From: Billgrantia azerbaijanica
GTDB lineage: Bacteria > Pseudomonadota > Gammaproteobacteria > Pseudomonadales > Halomonadaceae
Assembly (NCBI GenBank): GCA_004551485.1
Contig: SBLD01000009.1
Location: forward strand, 1 to 64,000
Reading direction: 5' to 3'
DNA: 64,000 nt
Shown here: positions 52,908 through 60,819 of the stretch, one piece after another
How the letters are laid out: each line of letters begins with the position of its first letter
Position numbering within the stretch: the stretch's first letter is position 1
The notes under the pieces: model-generated
The model's input: the letters and a program-made list of their open reading frames with translations, nothing else
Told to the model about the DNA's origin: nothing
Database searches by the model: none
Position numbers and translations under genes: made by a program

Positions 52908-53456
52908 TCATCCTTGTCGGGGCAGCCGACGTGTCATGACCCACAGACCGAGCGACAGCAGCAGCAAGGCGAGCGGCAGCAGCCAGGACGACAGGCCGGC
53001 GAGCGCCCCGGCCAGCGGCAGGCCCAGCCAGACCAGTAGCAGCGGCGCACAGCAGGCGCCGCCCGCCAGCAGTGCCGGCAGGCTGCCCAGCAGGCCCAGG
53101 CCCGACCCACGCAGGCCGCAGGTGCGTGGCGCACGCCACAGCCGCCAGGCGGCCAAGCCATTGAGCCCCACCAGCAGCCCCAGGAGCAGCGCCAGCAGCA
53201 GGTTGAGCGGGCTGAAGGTCCACACCAGCGGCCCCAGCTCGATCAGCCCCACCGGCTCGAACCGAAAGGGGGCGCGGGCCTCCAGGATACGAGCCCATGC
53301 CGGAAAGATCGCCCACACCCCGCCCTGGCCGCCGCCGGCCAGGTCCCCGCTCAGCCACAGGTAGAGCAGCGTGTAGCCGAGAGCGATGCCCGCCAGCGCC
53401 CCCCACTGATGCCGGGTACGGACCAGCGTCGCGAGCCGAAGATGGCGTGCCGTCAT
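52908..53456 (-). CDS. hypothetical membrane protein
   Basis: 182 aa with about five hydrophobic segments (e.g. WGALAGIALGYTLLYLWL, SPLNLLLALLLGLLVGLNGLAAW, GLGLLGSLPALLAGGACCAPLLLVWLGL, LLPLALLLLSLGLWVMTRR). A Cys pair (GGACCAPLLL) sits in the third-to-fourth segment and could bind metal or haem. I do not recognise the family. The start overlaps the DUF3179 stop by 4 bp, so the two are co-expressed from the 54549 promoter. Confidence 0.75.
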   Translation of the reverse strand: MTARHLRLATLVRTRHQWGALAGIALGYTLLYLWLSGDLAGGGQGGVWAIFPAWARILEARAPFRFEPVGLIELGPLVWTFSPLNLLLALLLGLLVGLNGLAAWRLWRAPRTCGLRGSGLGLLGSLPALLAGGACCAPLLLVWLGLPLAGALAGLSSWLLPLALLLLSLGLWVMTRRLPRQG

Positions 53457-54484
53457 GGTGACGCTCCGTCGACCAGCAAGGTATCGGGATAGAAGGCCGC
53501 CCAGGCGAACCACATCGCCTCGAAGGCGTTGACCGGCGCCAGGCCCTCGATACCGCTACCGCTGACGCCCTCGGCCCCGAAGCGCAGCGCCTCGGGATCA
53601 ATGGGTTGCTGGTCGGGATTGTGGAACACCCAGCCGGTGTCGAGGCCGGGGTCGTGCACCACCGTGTAGTGGCTCTCGCCCACGGCGAGCTCCACCACCC
53701 CCTGCGCCGCCAGCGCCGACTGCGTCACCGCCGCGGCACCGTGCGGGGAACGGAACCCCAGGACCTCCGCCTTGGGTGGCAGGCGATCGTCTTCGTGCAT
53801 CACCGGGAAGAGCGGTCGGCTCTCGGGGCGGTAGTAGCCGCCGAGCGGGTCATAGCTGCCGTAGGGATCGCGCCGGTAGTTGCGCACATAGCCCGTTTCC
53901 GTCGTCAGGACCTGGGTCTCGGGGTAGCGCGCCTGCCAGCGCTGCCAGGTGGTCCACACCACGCGCAGCTCATCCAGCCCGTGCCCGACCAGGGGGCCGG
54001 CGATGGCCACGCCGAGCATCTGCGGCCACTCGCTGTCGGTGGCTCGGTCGTACATCACCAGGTTGCTGTTGAGCAGCCGGCCGGAGACCCCGAGCGTCGT
54101 GTCGCCGCGCCGGAAGCCCAGCGCCGTGCCGGTCAGCGGGCAGTAGCTGATGCTGACCGGCTCTCCACCCAGTTCGTCGTTGACGATCTCGTGCCACACC
54201 AGGATGCGCTGGGGATAGGCGCGGGTCACGCCATTGTGATGCACGCCGATGACCCGCTCGTCCGGCGCCAGCCCCGCCTCGCTCGCCGCCTGGAAGCGCG
54301 GCGCATCGATGGCCGGGATGCCGTCCTTGGGGGGCCCGCCGGCGCGCACCGCGGCGCGCAGCGCCTCCAGCGAATCGGCGACGGGAACCGGCGGTGACGG
54401 CTGTGTCGGGAGTACCGCCACGGCTACGGTCAGAGACATGACCAGACTGGCCATCGCCAGGAAGAGTGAGCCGGGTACGCGCAT
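53453..54484 (-). CDS. DUF3179-family secreted protein
   Basis: 343 aa. N-terminal signal sequence (MRVPGSLFLAMASLVMSLTVAVAVLP). DUF3179 blocks follow: APRFQAASEAGLAPDERVIGV, YPQRILVWHEIVNDELGGEPVSISYCPLTGTALGF, VSGRLLNSNLVMYDRATDSEWPQMLGVAIAGPL and VLTTETGYVRNYRRDPYGSYD. The SYCPLTG motif has a conserved Cys. Function unknown in the family. Start at 54484, preceded by GGAGG; upstream in-frame ATGs fall in the promoter region. Driven by the ECF-type promoter at 54549. Confidence 0.85.
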   Translation of the reverse strand: MRVPGSLFLAMASLVMSLTVAVAVLPTQPSPPVPVADSLEALRAAVRAGGPPKDGIPAIDAPRFQAASEAGLAPDERVIGVHHNGVTRAYPQRILVWHEIVNDELGGEPVSISYCPLTGTALGFRRGDTTLGVSGRLLNSNLVMYDRATDSEWPQMLGVAIAGPLVGHGLDELRVVWTTWQRWQARYPETQVLTTETGYVRNYRRDPYGSYDPLGGYYRPESRPLFPVMHEDDRLPPKAEVLGFRSPHGAAAVTQSALAAQGVVELAVGESHYTVVHDPGLDTGWVFHNPDQQPIDPEALRFGAEGVSGSGIEGLAPVNAFEAMWFAWAAFYPDTLLVDGASP

Positions 54485-54548
54485 GGTGACGCCTCCTTCG
54501 CATCGCGGTGCCTGACCGCGATGGCGACGTCGTGAGGTATGCTCTCCT

Positions 54549-54577
54549 TGAGTCGTGATGGAGAGTATCGCCTTACG
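54549..54577 (-). promoter_or_regulatory. ECF-type promoter for the DUF3179 operon
   Basis: Minus strand: -35 CGTAAGG (54577-54571), 15-bp spacer, -10 CGACTCA (54555-54549). It is divergent from the sigma operon promoter, with 14 bp between the two -35 elements. About 65 bp to the start codon. Confidence 0.7.
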
Positions 54578-54591
54578 TCCGCCAAGCCGGC

Positions 54592-54620
54592 TGTAAGGCG
54601 ACGCGGCCCGCGGCGACCAC
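54592..54620 (+). promoter_or_regulatory. ECF-type promoter of the sigma-factor operon
   Basis: -35 TGTAAGG (54592-54598), 15-bp spacer, -10 CGACCAC (54614-54620); identical elements at 47274. It leads the operon that encodes the sigma factor at 55987, which implies positive autoregulation. Confidence 0.75.
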
Positions 54621-54666
54621 ACCTCCAACGCACGACGCCCTCGCGAACGGAAAGCGGAAGACAGTG

Positions 54667-55356
54667 ATGGACGAGCCGCGACTCAGCGTGATCATTCCCA
54701 CCCTCAATGAGGCCGAAGGCATCGAGGCAACCCTCGCCGGCCTGCGCGACCTGGTGCGCTGCGGGGTGGAAGTCGTCATTGCCGACGGCGGCAGCCGCGA
54801 TGCCACGGTGGCCCTGGCGCGCCCCTTCGCCGCGCAGGTGATCGAGTGCCCGCCCGGACGGGCACGGCAGATGAACGCCGGCGCCCGGGCGAGCCACGGC
54901 GACAGGCTGCTGTTCCTGCACGCTGACACGCGGCTGCCCGAGCGCGCCGACCGGCGGGTCGAGCAGGCGCTGTCGGGGCCGCACTGCTGGGGGCGCTTCG
55001 ACGTGCGCCTGGCCGGCCGCCACCCGCTGTTGCCGCTGATCGCCTTCGCCATGAACCGGCGCTCGCGGCTCACCGGCATCGCCACCGGCGACCAGGCGCT
55101 GTTCATGACCCGCGACGCCTTCGAGGCCGTGGGCGGCTTTCCCGACCAGCCACTGATGGAGGATATCGCCCTGTCGCGGCGGCTCAAGTGCCTCTCGCCG
55201 CCGGCCTGCCTGCGCGCCCGGGTGACGACATCGGGCCGCCGCTGGGAGCAACACGGCGCCTGGGCGACGATCCGCTTGATGTGGCGCCTGCGCTGGCGCT
55301 ACTGGCGCGGCGAATCAGCCGAGCGCCTGGCCCGGGAGTACCACGATGTGCGTTGA
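54667..55356 (+). CDS. TIGR04283-type family 2 glycosyltransferase
   Basis: 229 aa GT-A fold glycosyltransferase: LSVIIPTLNEAEGIEATLAGL, VVIADGGSRDATVALA (nucleotide site) and RLLFLHADTRLPE with the DxD-like motif, then RFDVRLAGRHPLLPLIAFAMN and GDQALFMTRDAFEAVGGFPDQPLMEDIALSRRL. It matches the rSAM/selenodomain-associated transferase 2 family, usually paired with TIGR04282 as here. No radical-SAM gene is visible in the window. Start: ATG 54667; a GTG one codon earlier is possible. Confidence 0.85.
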   Translation: MDEPRLSVIIPTLNEAEGIEATLAGLRDLVRCGVEVVIADGGSRDATVALARPFAAQVIECPPGRARQMNAGARASHGDRLLFLHADTRLPERADRRVEQALSGPHCWGRFDVRLAGRHPLLPLIAFAMNRRSRLTGIATGDQALFMTRDAFEAVGGFPDQPLMEDIALSRRLKCLSPPACLRARVTTSGRRWEQHGAWATIRLMWRLRWRYWRGESAERLAREYHDVR

Positions 55357-55993
55357 GCCCTTGGGCGACTTCCCCTTGGCGATCCTCGCCAAGGCGCCGC
55401 TTCCCGGGCGCGTCAAGACACGGCTGGTGCCAGCGCTGGGCGCCGAGGCCGCGGCCCGCCTCCACGCGCAGTTGCTGCGCCACACCCTGGCGGTGGCCAC
55501 CCGGGCCACCGCCGCCCGGCACGTCACCCTGTGGACGGCGCTGGATCACGCCCACCCGCTCTTCCTCACGCTCGTCGAGCGCCACGGCATCACCCTCAAG
55601 GCGCAACCCGAGGGTGATCTGGGCCGGCGCATGCACACCGCCCTGGCGGCCCTGGACGGACCGGGCCTGCTGATCGGCAGCGACTGCCCGGCGCTGACGC
55701 CGAGGCTACTCGCACGGTGCTGGCAGGCCCTGGCCACCCACGAGGCGGTCTGCCTGCCCGCCGAGGACGGCGGCTACGGCCTGATCGGCGCACGCCGCGC
55801 CGAGGCGCGGCTCTTCGAAGACATCGACTGGGGCACGGAGCGGGTCATGGCGCAGACCCGTGAGCGCCTGCGCGCGCTGGGCTGGCGGCTCGCCTGCCCG
55901 GCCACCGTCTGGGACGTCGATCGCCCCGAGGACGTGGTCCGCTGGCAAGAGTGCGAACGCCTTGCCCAACGGACGGGAGGTCCGGCATGCTGA
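55346..55993 (+). CDS. TIGR04282-type nucleotidyltransferase-like transferase
   Basis: 215 aa, CofC-like GT-A fold, the rSAM/selenodomain-associated transferase 1 family. Motifs: LAILAKAPLPGRVKTRLVP at the N-terminus, LLIGSDCPALTPRLLARCW and PAEDGGYGLIGAR, with WDVDRPEDVVRW near the C-terminus. It overlaps the glycosyltransferase by 11 bp and the sigma factor start by 7 bp. The pair is known next to arsenosugar or selenium-related genes in other bacteria, but no such gene is seen here. Confidence 0.87.
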   Translation: MCVEPLGDFPLAILAKAPLPGRVKTRLVPALGAEAAARLHAQLLRHTLAVATRATAARHVTLWTALDHAHPLFLTLVERHGITLKAQPEGDLGRRMHTALAALDGPGLLIGSDCPALTPRLLARCWQALATHEAVCLPAEDGGYGLIGARRAEARLFEDIDWGTERVMAQTRERLRALGWRLACPATVWDVDRPEDVVRWQECERLAQRTGGPAC

Positions 55994-56610
55994 GTCTTAC
56001 CGCCCCCAGCGCAGGGACTTACGACGTGACCGAGGAACCGCTGGACGACCGCATGCAGCGCCTGGCCGCCGTCCGCCCGCGCCTGCTCTCCTTCGCGCGC
56101 CTGCACCTGCGCGACAACGCCCTGGCCGAGGACGCGGTGCAGGACGCCCTGGAAGCCGCCATCGCCAAGAACGACAGCTTCGAAGGACGCTCCGGCTACG
56201 AGACCTGGGTGTTCGGCATCCTCAAGTACAAGATCCTCGACCTGCTGCGGGCCCAGAAGCGCCAGGGCCAGTGGCAGCCCCTGGAGGACGAGACCGACGA
56301 CGAGACGCTAGACCGGCTGTTCCAGCAGAGCGGCCGCTGGCGCGAAGAGGCCCGCCCGGTGAGCTGGGGCGAGCCAGAAGCCGTGTTCGAGAACGAGCAC
56401 TTCTGGCGGGTGTTCGACGCCTGCATGATCGCCCTCCCGGACACCATCGCGCGGGTCTTCTCGCTGCGCGAGCTGATGGGGCTGTCGACGGCGGAGATCT
56501 GCCGCGAGCTCGACATCAAGGAGAACAACTGCTGGGTCATCCTGCATCGCGCCCGGCTGCGCCTGCGCGCCTGCCTCGAGCGCGGCTGGCTCGAGGAGGA
56601 AGCGTCATGA
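55987..56610 (+). CDS. ECF sigma factor (TIGR02943-like)
   Basis: 207 aa. Region 2: RLLSFARLHLRDNALAEDAVQDALEAAIAKND and YETWVFGILKYKILDLLRAQKR. Region 4: DACMIALPDTIARVFSLRELMGLSTAEICRELDIKENNCWVILHRARLRLRACLE. A longer linker between them (LEDETDDETLDRLFQQSGRWREE) fits the TIGR02943 group. Start ATG 55987 has GGGAGG 7 bp upstream and overlaps the previous stop. The probable anti-sigma gene overlaps by 4 bp. Likely the factor that reads the five TGTAAGG-N15-CGAC promoters of the window. Confidence 0.87.
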   Translation: MLSLTAPSAGTYDVTEEPLDDRMQRLAAVRPRLLSFARLHLRDNALAEDAVQDALEAAIAKNDSFEGRSGYETWVFGILKYKILDLLRAQKRQGQWQPLEDETDDETLDRLFQQSGRWREEARPVSWGEPEAVFENEHFWRVFDACMIALPDTIARVFSLRELMGLSTAEICRELDIKENNCWVILHRARLRLRACLERGWLEEEAS

Positions 56611-56807
56611 TGATGTGTCGCCGCGCCACCGAACTGATGTCGCAGCGGCTCGACCGCCCGCTCACCTGGCAGGAACGCCTGTCGCTGCGCTTTCACCTGT
56701 CGATGTGCGGTGCTTGCCGCCAGTGCAACCGGCAATTCGGCCTGCTTCACGAGGCGGGCAAGCGTTTCATGTCGGGATCCCGGCACGAGGACGACGACAG
56801 CCGATGA
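56607..56807 (+). CDS. zinc-finger (zf-HC2/ZAS-like) probable anti-sigma factor
   Basis: 66 aa. A single zinc-binding segment reads FHLSMCGACRQCNRQFG, giving the His-x3-Cys-x2-Cys pattern of zinc-dependent anti-sigma (ZAS) domains, plus an extra Cys. No membrane segment, so a soluble cytosolic protein. Overlaps the sigma gene by 4 bp (ATGA), the normal arrangement for sigma/anti-sigma pairs. ZAS proteins often release their sigma factor on thiol oxidation; that is inferred. Missed by length-limited gene finding. Confidence 0.85.
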   Translation: MMMCRRATELMSQRLDRPLTWQERLSLRFHLSMCGACRQCNRQFGLLHEAGKRFMSGSRHEDDDSR

Positions 56808-56856
56808 CCCCTCCTCGGCGCCAAGGTACCTAGCCATGCCCAGGCGCCCAGCTCGC

Positions 56857-56888
56857 TTGACTCCGTAGCACGGTACGGCCCCTATGCT
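56857..56888 (+). promoter_or_regulatory. MerR-type promoter/operator of the regulator-HMA operon
   Basis: -35 TTGACT (56857-56862), 20-bp spacer, -10 TATGCT (56883-56888). Within the spacer CCGTA-N6-TACGG (56863-56878). The long spacer and centred dyad are the MerR-family signature. Nearly identical to the site at 58299 and sharing its half-sites with the mer operator at 61416. Confidence 0.8.
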
Positions 56889-56928
56889 GATGGGAATAAG
56901 GCATCGAGAGACGATCGCCGTGTGCGCC

Positions 56929-57618
56929 ATGACCATCAGCAAGGCCGCCCGGGCCGCCGGTGTCAGCGTCGAGACCCTCCGTTTCTACGAACGAAAGGGC
57001 CTGATCGAACAGCCTCCCAGGCCTCGCGACGGCGGTTATCGAGTCTATCCCGACGACACGGTGCACCGGGTACGGTTCATTCGCCGCGCCCAGGAACTCG
57101 GTTTCTCGCTGCGCGAAGTCGCCGACTTGCTGGCGCTGCGTCAGGCCTCGCGAGCCGATGCCGGCGACGTGCAGCACCGAGCCCTGGCCAAGCTGCGGGA
57201 CGTGGACGCGAAGATCGCCCACCTGCAGCGCATGCGCGCGGCATTGACCGACCTGCTCGCCGGCTGCCCCGGCGAAGGCGCGCTGCGCGGCTGCTCCATC
57301 CTGGGCGCCCTGGAGCAGGCGGGGGACTCGCCCCTCCGCACGTCCTCCCCCGCGCCCGCGGCCACCCCGTCACTTCGCGAGGATGATCAGGAGAGCGCCA
57401 TGCAAACGGTCAAGCTCCACATCGACGGCATGCATTGCGACGGCTGCGCGGAAATCGTACGCCGGGTACTGGAACGACAGGCCGGTGTGGCGGGGGTCTC
57501 GGTGTCGCACGCGGACGGCGAAGCCCGGGTGGCCATCGACACCACGCGGGTCAGCGTCGAGCGACTGGTCGAGGTGGTCGACGCGGCCGGCTACCGGGCA
57601 GGCGTAGAGGAAGCCTAG
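56929..57618 (+). CDS. MerR-family regulator fused to a C-terminal HMA domain
   Basis: 229 aa. Residues 1-~130 are a MerR-type regulator (ISKAARAAGVSVETLRFYERKGLIEQPPRPRDGGYRVY; metal loop C113-x8-C122). It lacks the Cys82 equivalent of true MerR, so it is CueR/ZntR/PbrR-like. A ~25-residue Ser/Pro/Ala linker joins it to an HMA domain (158-229) with GMHCDGC (C170, C173). ATG 56929 is the start; upstream codons fall in the promoter. A strong AGGAG lies 6 bp before the internal ATG at 57400. Likely senses a soft metal and controls its own operon and the ATPase. Confidence 0.85.
   Translation: MTISKAARAAGVSVETLRFYERKGLIEQPPRPRDGGYRVYPDDTVHRVRFIRRAQELGFSLREVADLLALRQASRADAGDVQHRALAKLRDVDAKIAHLQRMRAALTDLLAGCPGEGALRGCSILGALEQAGDSPLRTSSPAPAATPSLREDDQESAMQTVKLHIDGMHCDGCAEIVRRVLERQAGVAGVSVSHADGEARVAIDTTRVSVERLVEVVDAAGYRAGVEEA
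57400..57618 (+). CDS. possible separate HMA metallochaperone from an internal start
   Basis: The in-frame ATG at 57400 (Met158 of the fusion) has AGGAG at 57389-57393, a better ribosome site than most starts here. It would give a 72-aa free HMA protein (MQTVKLHIDGMHCDGC...), the size of a MerP/CopZ chaperone. So one gene may yield both fused and free forms. Alternatively the fusion is recent and the site a leftover. Confidence 0.5.
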   Translation: MQTVKLHIDGMHCDGCAEIVRRVLERQAGVAGVSVSHADGEARVAIDTTRVSVERLVEVVDAAGYRAGVEEA

Positions 57619-57622
57619 CCCC

Positions 57623-58273
57623 TTGGATATCGCCGCCGCTTCGCTGCTCGCCTTGGGACTGGGCCTGCTGGGCTTCGTGGAACCCTGCTCGGTGGGCGGT
57701 CACCTGCTGTTCATCAAATACCTGGAGCGCCGCTCTCCTCGCCAGCGGATAGTCCAGACCCTGGCGTTCACCCTGACCCGTGCCACCTTGATGGCCGGCC
57801 TGGGCATGATCGCCGCGCTGATCGGCACGGCGTTCACGGGGCTCCAGCAGGGCCTGTGGGCAATCCTGGGCGGGCTCTACGTGCTGGTGGGGCTGATCTA
57901 CCTGGGGGGTGGCGCACCACAGGTCATCGCGGCAGTGAACCGCCTGCTGCCGCGCCTTTCCGCAGCATCGGGAAGCGTGGGACTCGGTGCGCTGTTCGGC
58001 TTGAACGTGCCGGCCTGCGCCGCACCGCTGTTGGCGGTGCTGCTGGGCGATGCCGCGGCCCGCGCCGCGACGGGCGCGCCGCTTGCCTACGGCGCCCTGA
58101 CCCTGCTGATCTTCGGCCTGGCGCTCTCCAGCCCGCTGCTGCTCGCCGTGTTCACCCGACGCGGTCGGCGCCTGCTGGATGCCATCACCGGCCTGGCCGG
58201 ACGCCTGCCGCGCTGGACGGGTGTCCTGCTGGTGGCCCTGGGGGTCTGGTCGATCCTGCTGGCCTTGTCATAG
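57623..58273 (+). CDS. CcdA/DsbD-like membrane thiol-electron transporter
   Basis: 216 aa with six membrane segments. The two CcdA-type Cys sites are present: GFVEPCSVGGHLLF (C22) in the first segment and LFGLNVPACAAPLLAVLLG (C132) in the fourth. Classic CcdA has SPC and PCTAP here, so this is a variant. Members carry reducing power across the membrane. TTG start 4 bp after the regulator stop, with GAGGAAG upstream. Operon with MerR-HMA and next to a metal ATPase, so it may keep cysteines of metal proteins reduced. Confidence 0.78.
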   Translation: MDIAAASLLALGLGLLGFVEPCSVGGHLLFIKYLERRSPRQRIVQTLAFTLTRATLMAGLGMIAALIGTAFTGLQQGLWAILGGLYVLVGLIYLGGGAPQVIAAVNRLLPRLSAASGSVGLGALFGLNVPACAAPLLAVLLGDAAARAATGAPLAYGALTLLIFGLALSSPLLLAVFTRRGRRLLDAITGLAGRLPRWTGVLLVALGVWSILLALS

Positions 58274-58298
58274 CCACCTCATGACGTGGTCCATTTCC

Positions 58299-58330
58299 TT
58301 GACTCCGTAGCGTGCTACGGCCCCTAGGCT
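58299..58330 (+). promoter_or_regulatory. MerR-type promoter/operator of the P-type ATPase gene
   Basis: -35 TTGACT (58299-58304), 20-bp spacer with the perfect dyad CCGTAG-CGTG-CTACGG (58305-58320), -10 TAGGCT (58325-58330). Differs from the 56857 site at only a few bases. Confidence 0.8.
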
Positions 58331-58365
58331 CAAAGCATGTCCTCACACGCCTCGGGAGAGCGGCC

Positions 58366-60819
58366 ATGCCCACGCTATCCACCGCGACACTGGAAGAAAG
58401 CATCCAGCCCTGGAGCCAGGAAGCGACCGCACAGCCGCATGTCCGGCGGGTACGCGCCCATATCGGAGGGCTGCACTGCTCGCTGTGTACCGGCACCATC
58501 GAGCGCGCCCTGGGGCAGAAGCCCGGCGTGCGCCGGGTGGCGGTCAGCCTCACCCACGAGCAGGCGCTGGTCGAATACGATACGCGCGAGACGTCTGCCG
58601 AGGCGCTGATGGGCACGTTGCAGAGCATCGGCTATACCCTCAGCGATCCGCGCAAGGTGGCGCCTTATGAACGCCAGGAGCGCGAGCTGGTCCGTGAGCG
58701 CAACCGCTTCCTGGTGGCACTGACAACCAGCCTGGCGGCGATCGGCCTGATCGTGGACGGCGGTTCGGTCTGGACGCTGGGGCTCTCCACCCTGGTCTAT
58801 GTCAGCCTGGTGCTGTTCGGCTATGCCGTGCTGCGCGGCCAGGGCGTGGCCACCGCCCTGGGCGGCAGCGCCCTATTGGCCGTGGGTGGCCTGGGCCTGT
58901 TCGCGCTGCGTGCCGGCGGCATACTGGCAGGTCATGAGGCGGAGCTGGTGGCGCTGCTGGCGGTCACGATGGTGTTTGCCGTCGCCCGGCAGATGCTGGT
59001 CATGGCCTATCAGGCCCTGCGCCGGGGCATTCTCAATCAGCATGTGCTGGTGGAAGTCGGCGCCTTCGCGGGACTGATCGGCGGCGGCATCGGCCTGACA
59101 CTGCGCCCCGACGGCTACCCCACCGCCGCCTTCTTCGCCGTCTCGGTCATGGTGCTGACCTACCACCTGTTCTCCGAGTGGCTGTCGTTGATCGTCAAGA
59201 CCCGCAGCTCCCAGTCGGTGCGCCGCCTGCTGGACCTGCAGCCGGAAACGGCCCACGTGGTTACCGAGCGCGGCGAACGGGACCTGCCGGTGGCACGGGT
59301 GGAAAGCGGCATGCGGGTGCGTATCCGCCCCGGCGAGCGTATCCCGGTCGATGGCGAGGTCCTCGCCGGCGACTCGACCGTGGACCAGTCGCTGGTCACC
59401 GGCGAACCGCTGCCGATCGAGAAGGCCCCGGGCGACGCGGTGGTCGGCGGCGCCATCAATGGCAGCGGCACCCTGCTGGTGCGGGTGACGACCACCGGCG
59501 AGGCGAGTTTCCTGCAGCAGGTGGTCCGCAGCCTGGAAGATGCACGTGCGCTCAAGCCCGGCCTGCTGCACCTGGTGGATCGCGTGCTGCGGATCTATAC
59601 CCCCACGGTGCTGATCGTCTCCGCATTGGCCCTGGTGTTCTGGATGAGCGCGCCACTGTTGTGGGGGGCCGCCCCCGACCTGGAGCGCGCCGTGTTTGCC
59701 GCCCTGACGGTGCTGGTGATGGGGTATCCCTGTGCCGTGGGCATCTCCGCGCCGCTGTCCATCGTGCGCGGTGCCGGCGAAGCGGCCGAGCACGGCGTGT
59801 TGATGCGCACCGGCGAAGCCTTCCAGGCCCTGCGGCGCGTGGCCACCGTGGTGTTCGACAAGACCGGCACCCTGACCGAAGGACGTCCGGCGGTGCGTGG
59901 CGTCATGGGTATCGATGATGACGAAGGCACACTGCTGTCACTGGCAGCCGCGGTCGAAGCCGCCTCGGAGCATCCACTGGGACGCGCCGTGGTCGAAGCG
60001 GCCCTGGCACGCGACCTGGCGATCCCCGACGTCAGCGAGTTTCGGGCGCACTCGGGGCGCGGTGTCACGGCACGGCTCGACGGCGAGGCGGTGCACGTCG
60101 GCAGCCCGGCCTTCGTTGCCGACCAGGGCATCGATCTGGCGCCGGTGAGCGCGGCCATCGAGCGTGCCGAACGCCAGGGCCAGACGGTCATCGTCGCCGC
60201 CCGCGGCGAGCGCCTGCTGGGCACCATCGCCCTGGGCGACGGTCTGCGTGCCGACGCTGCGGAGACCGTACGGCGCCTGCATGAGCTCGGCATTCACAGC
60301 GTGCTGATCACGGGCGACAACGAACGCACCGCCCGGCATACCGCCAAGCTGGTGGGTATCGCGACGGTACATGCCGGCGTGCTGCCGGAACGCAAGGCCG
60401 AGCTGTTGCGCGACCTGCAACGCCAGTCGCGGGTCGCCATGGTCGGCGACGGGATCAACGATGCCCCGGCGCTGATGCAGGCGGACGTCGGCATCGCCAT
60501 GGGCAGCGGCACCGACATTGCCATCGACGCCGCCGATATCATCATTCTCAACTCACGCGTGGCGAGCGTGGTGACCGCCTGGCAAATCAGCCGCCGAGGG
60601 TATCGCAAGATGCTGCAGAACGTCTCGCTGGCCTTCCTGTTCAACGGCATCGGCATTCCGCTGGCCGCCACCGGCCTGATCTACCCGGTGTGGGCCATGG
60701 TGGCCATGGCCGCCAGCGTGACGACCATCTTCATCAACTCGCTATGGCAGCGGCCGGCGCTGCTGTTCGATGCCGTAGCCAGCGTGCGCTCGAACGAACG
60801 CCGTGTCGCCCCCGCCTGA
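58366..60819 (+). CDS. P1B-type heavy-metal-transporting ATPase with a YPC motif
   Basis: About 817 aa inner-membrane metal exporter. N-terminal HMA domain with GGLHCSLC (C38, C41), actuator TGE (~345), DKTGT phosphorylation site (D498), the HP motif SEHPLGRAV (~536) and [29 protein letters not shown] hinge. The membrane metal site reads [19 protein letters not shown] (Y454-P455-C456), where known subclasses have CPC, SPC, TPC or CPH. ATG 58366 follows GGGAGAG. Transcribed from its own MerR-type promoter. The metal is unknown; mercury- or lead-like soft metals fit the context. Confidence 0.9.
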   Translation: MPTLSTATLEESIQPWSQEATAQPHVRRVRAHIGGLHCSLCTGTIERALGQKPGVRRVAVSLTHEQALVEYDTRETSAEALMGTLQSIGYTLSDPRKVAPYERQERELVRERNRFLVALTTSLAAIGLIVDGGSVWTLGLSTLVYVSLVLFGYAVLRGQGVATALGGSALLAVGGLGLFALRAGGILAGHEAELVALLAVTMVFAVARQMLVMAYQALRRGILNQHVLVEVGAFAGLIGGGIGLTLRPDGYPTAAFFAVSVMVLTYHLFSEWLSLIVKTRSSQSVRRLLDLQPETAHVVTERGERDLPVARVESGMRVRIRPGERIPVDGEVLAGDSTVDQSLVTGEPLPIEKAPGDAVVGGAINGSGTLLVRVTTTGEASFLQQVVRSLEDARALKPGLLHLVDRVLRIYTPTVLIVSALALVFWMSAPLLWGAAPDLERAVFAALTVLVMGYPCAVGISAPLSIVRGAGEAAEHGVLMRTGEAFQALRRVATVVFDKTGTLTEGRPAVRGVMGIDDDEGTLLSLAAAVEAASEHPLGRAVVEAALARDLAIPDVSEFRAHSGRGVTARLDGEAVHVGSPAFVADQGIDLAPVSAAIERAERQGQTVIVAARGERLLGTIALGDGLRADAAETVRRLHELGIHSVLITGDNERTARHTAKLVGIATVHAGVLPERKAELLRDLQRQSRVAMVGDGINDAPALMQADVGIAMGSGTDIAIDAADIIILNSRVASVVTAWQISRRGYRKMLQNVSLAFLFNGIGIPLAATGLIYPVWAMVAMAASVTTIFINSLWQRPALLFDAVASVRSNERRVAPA

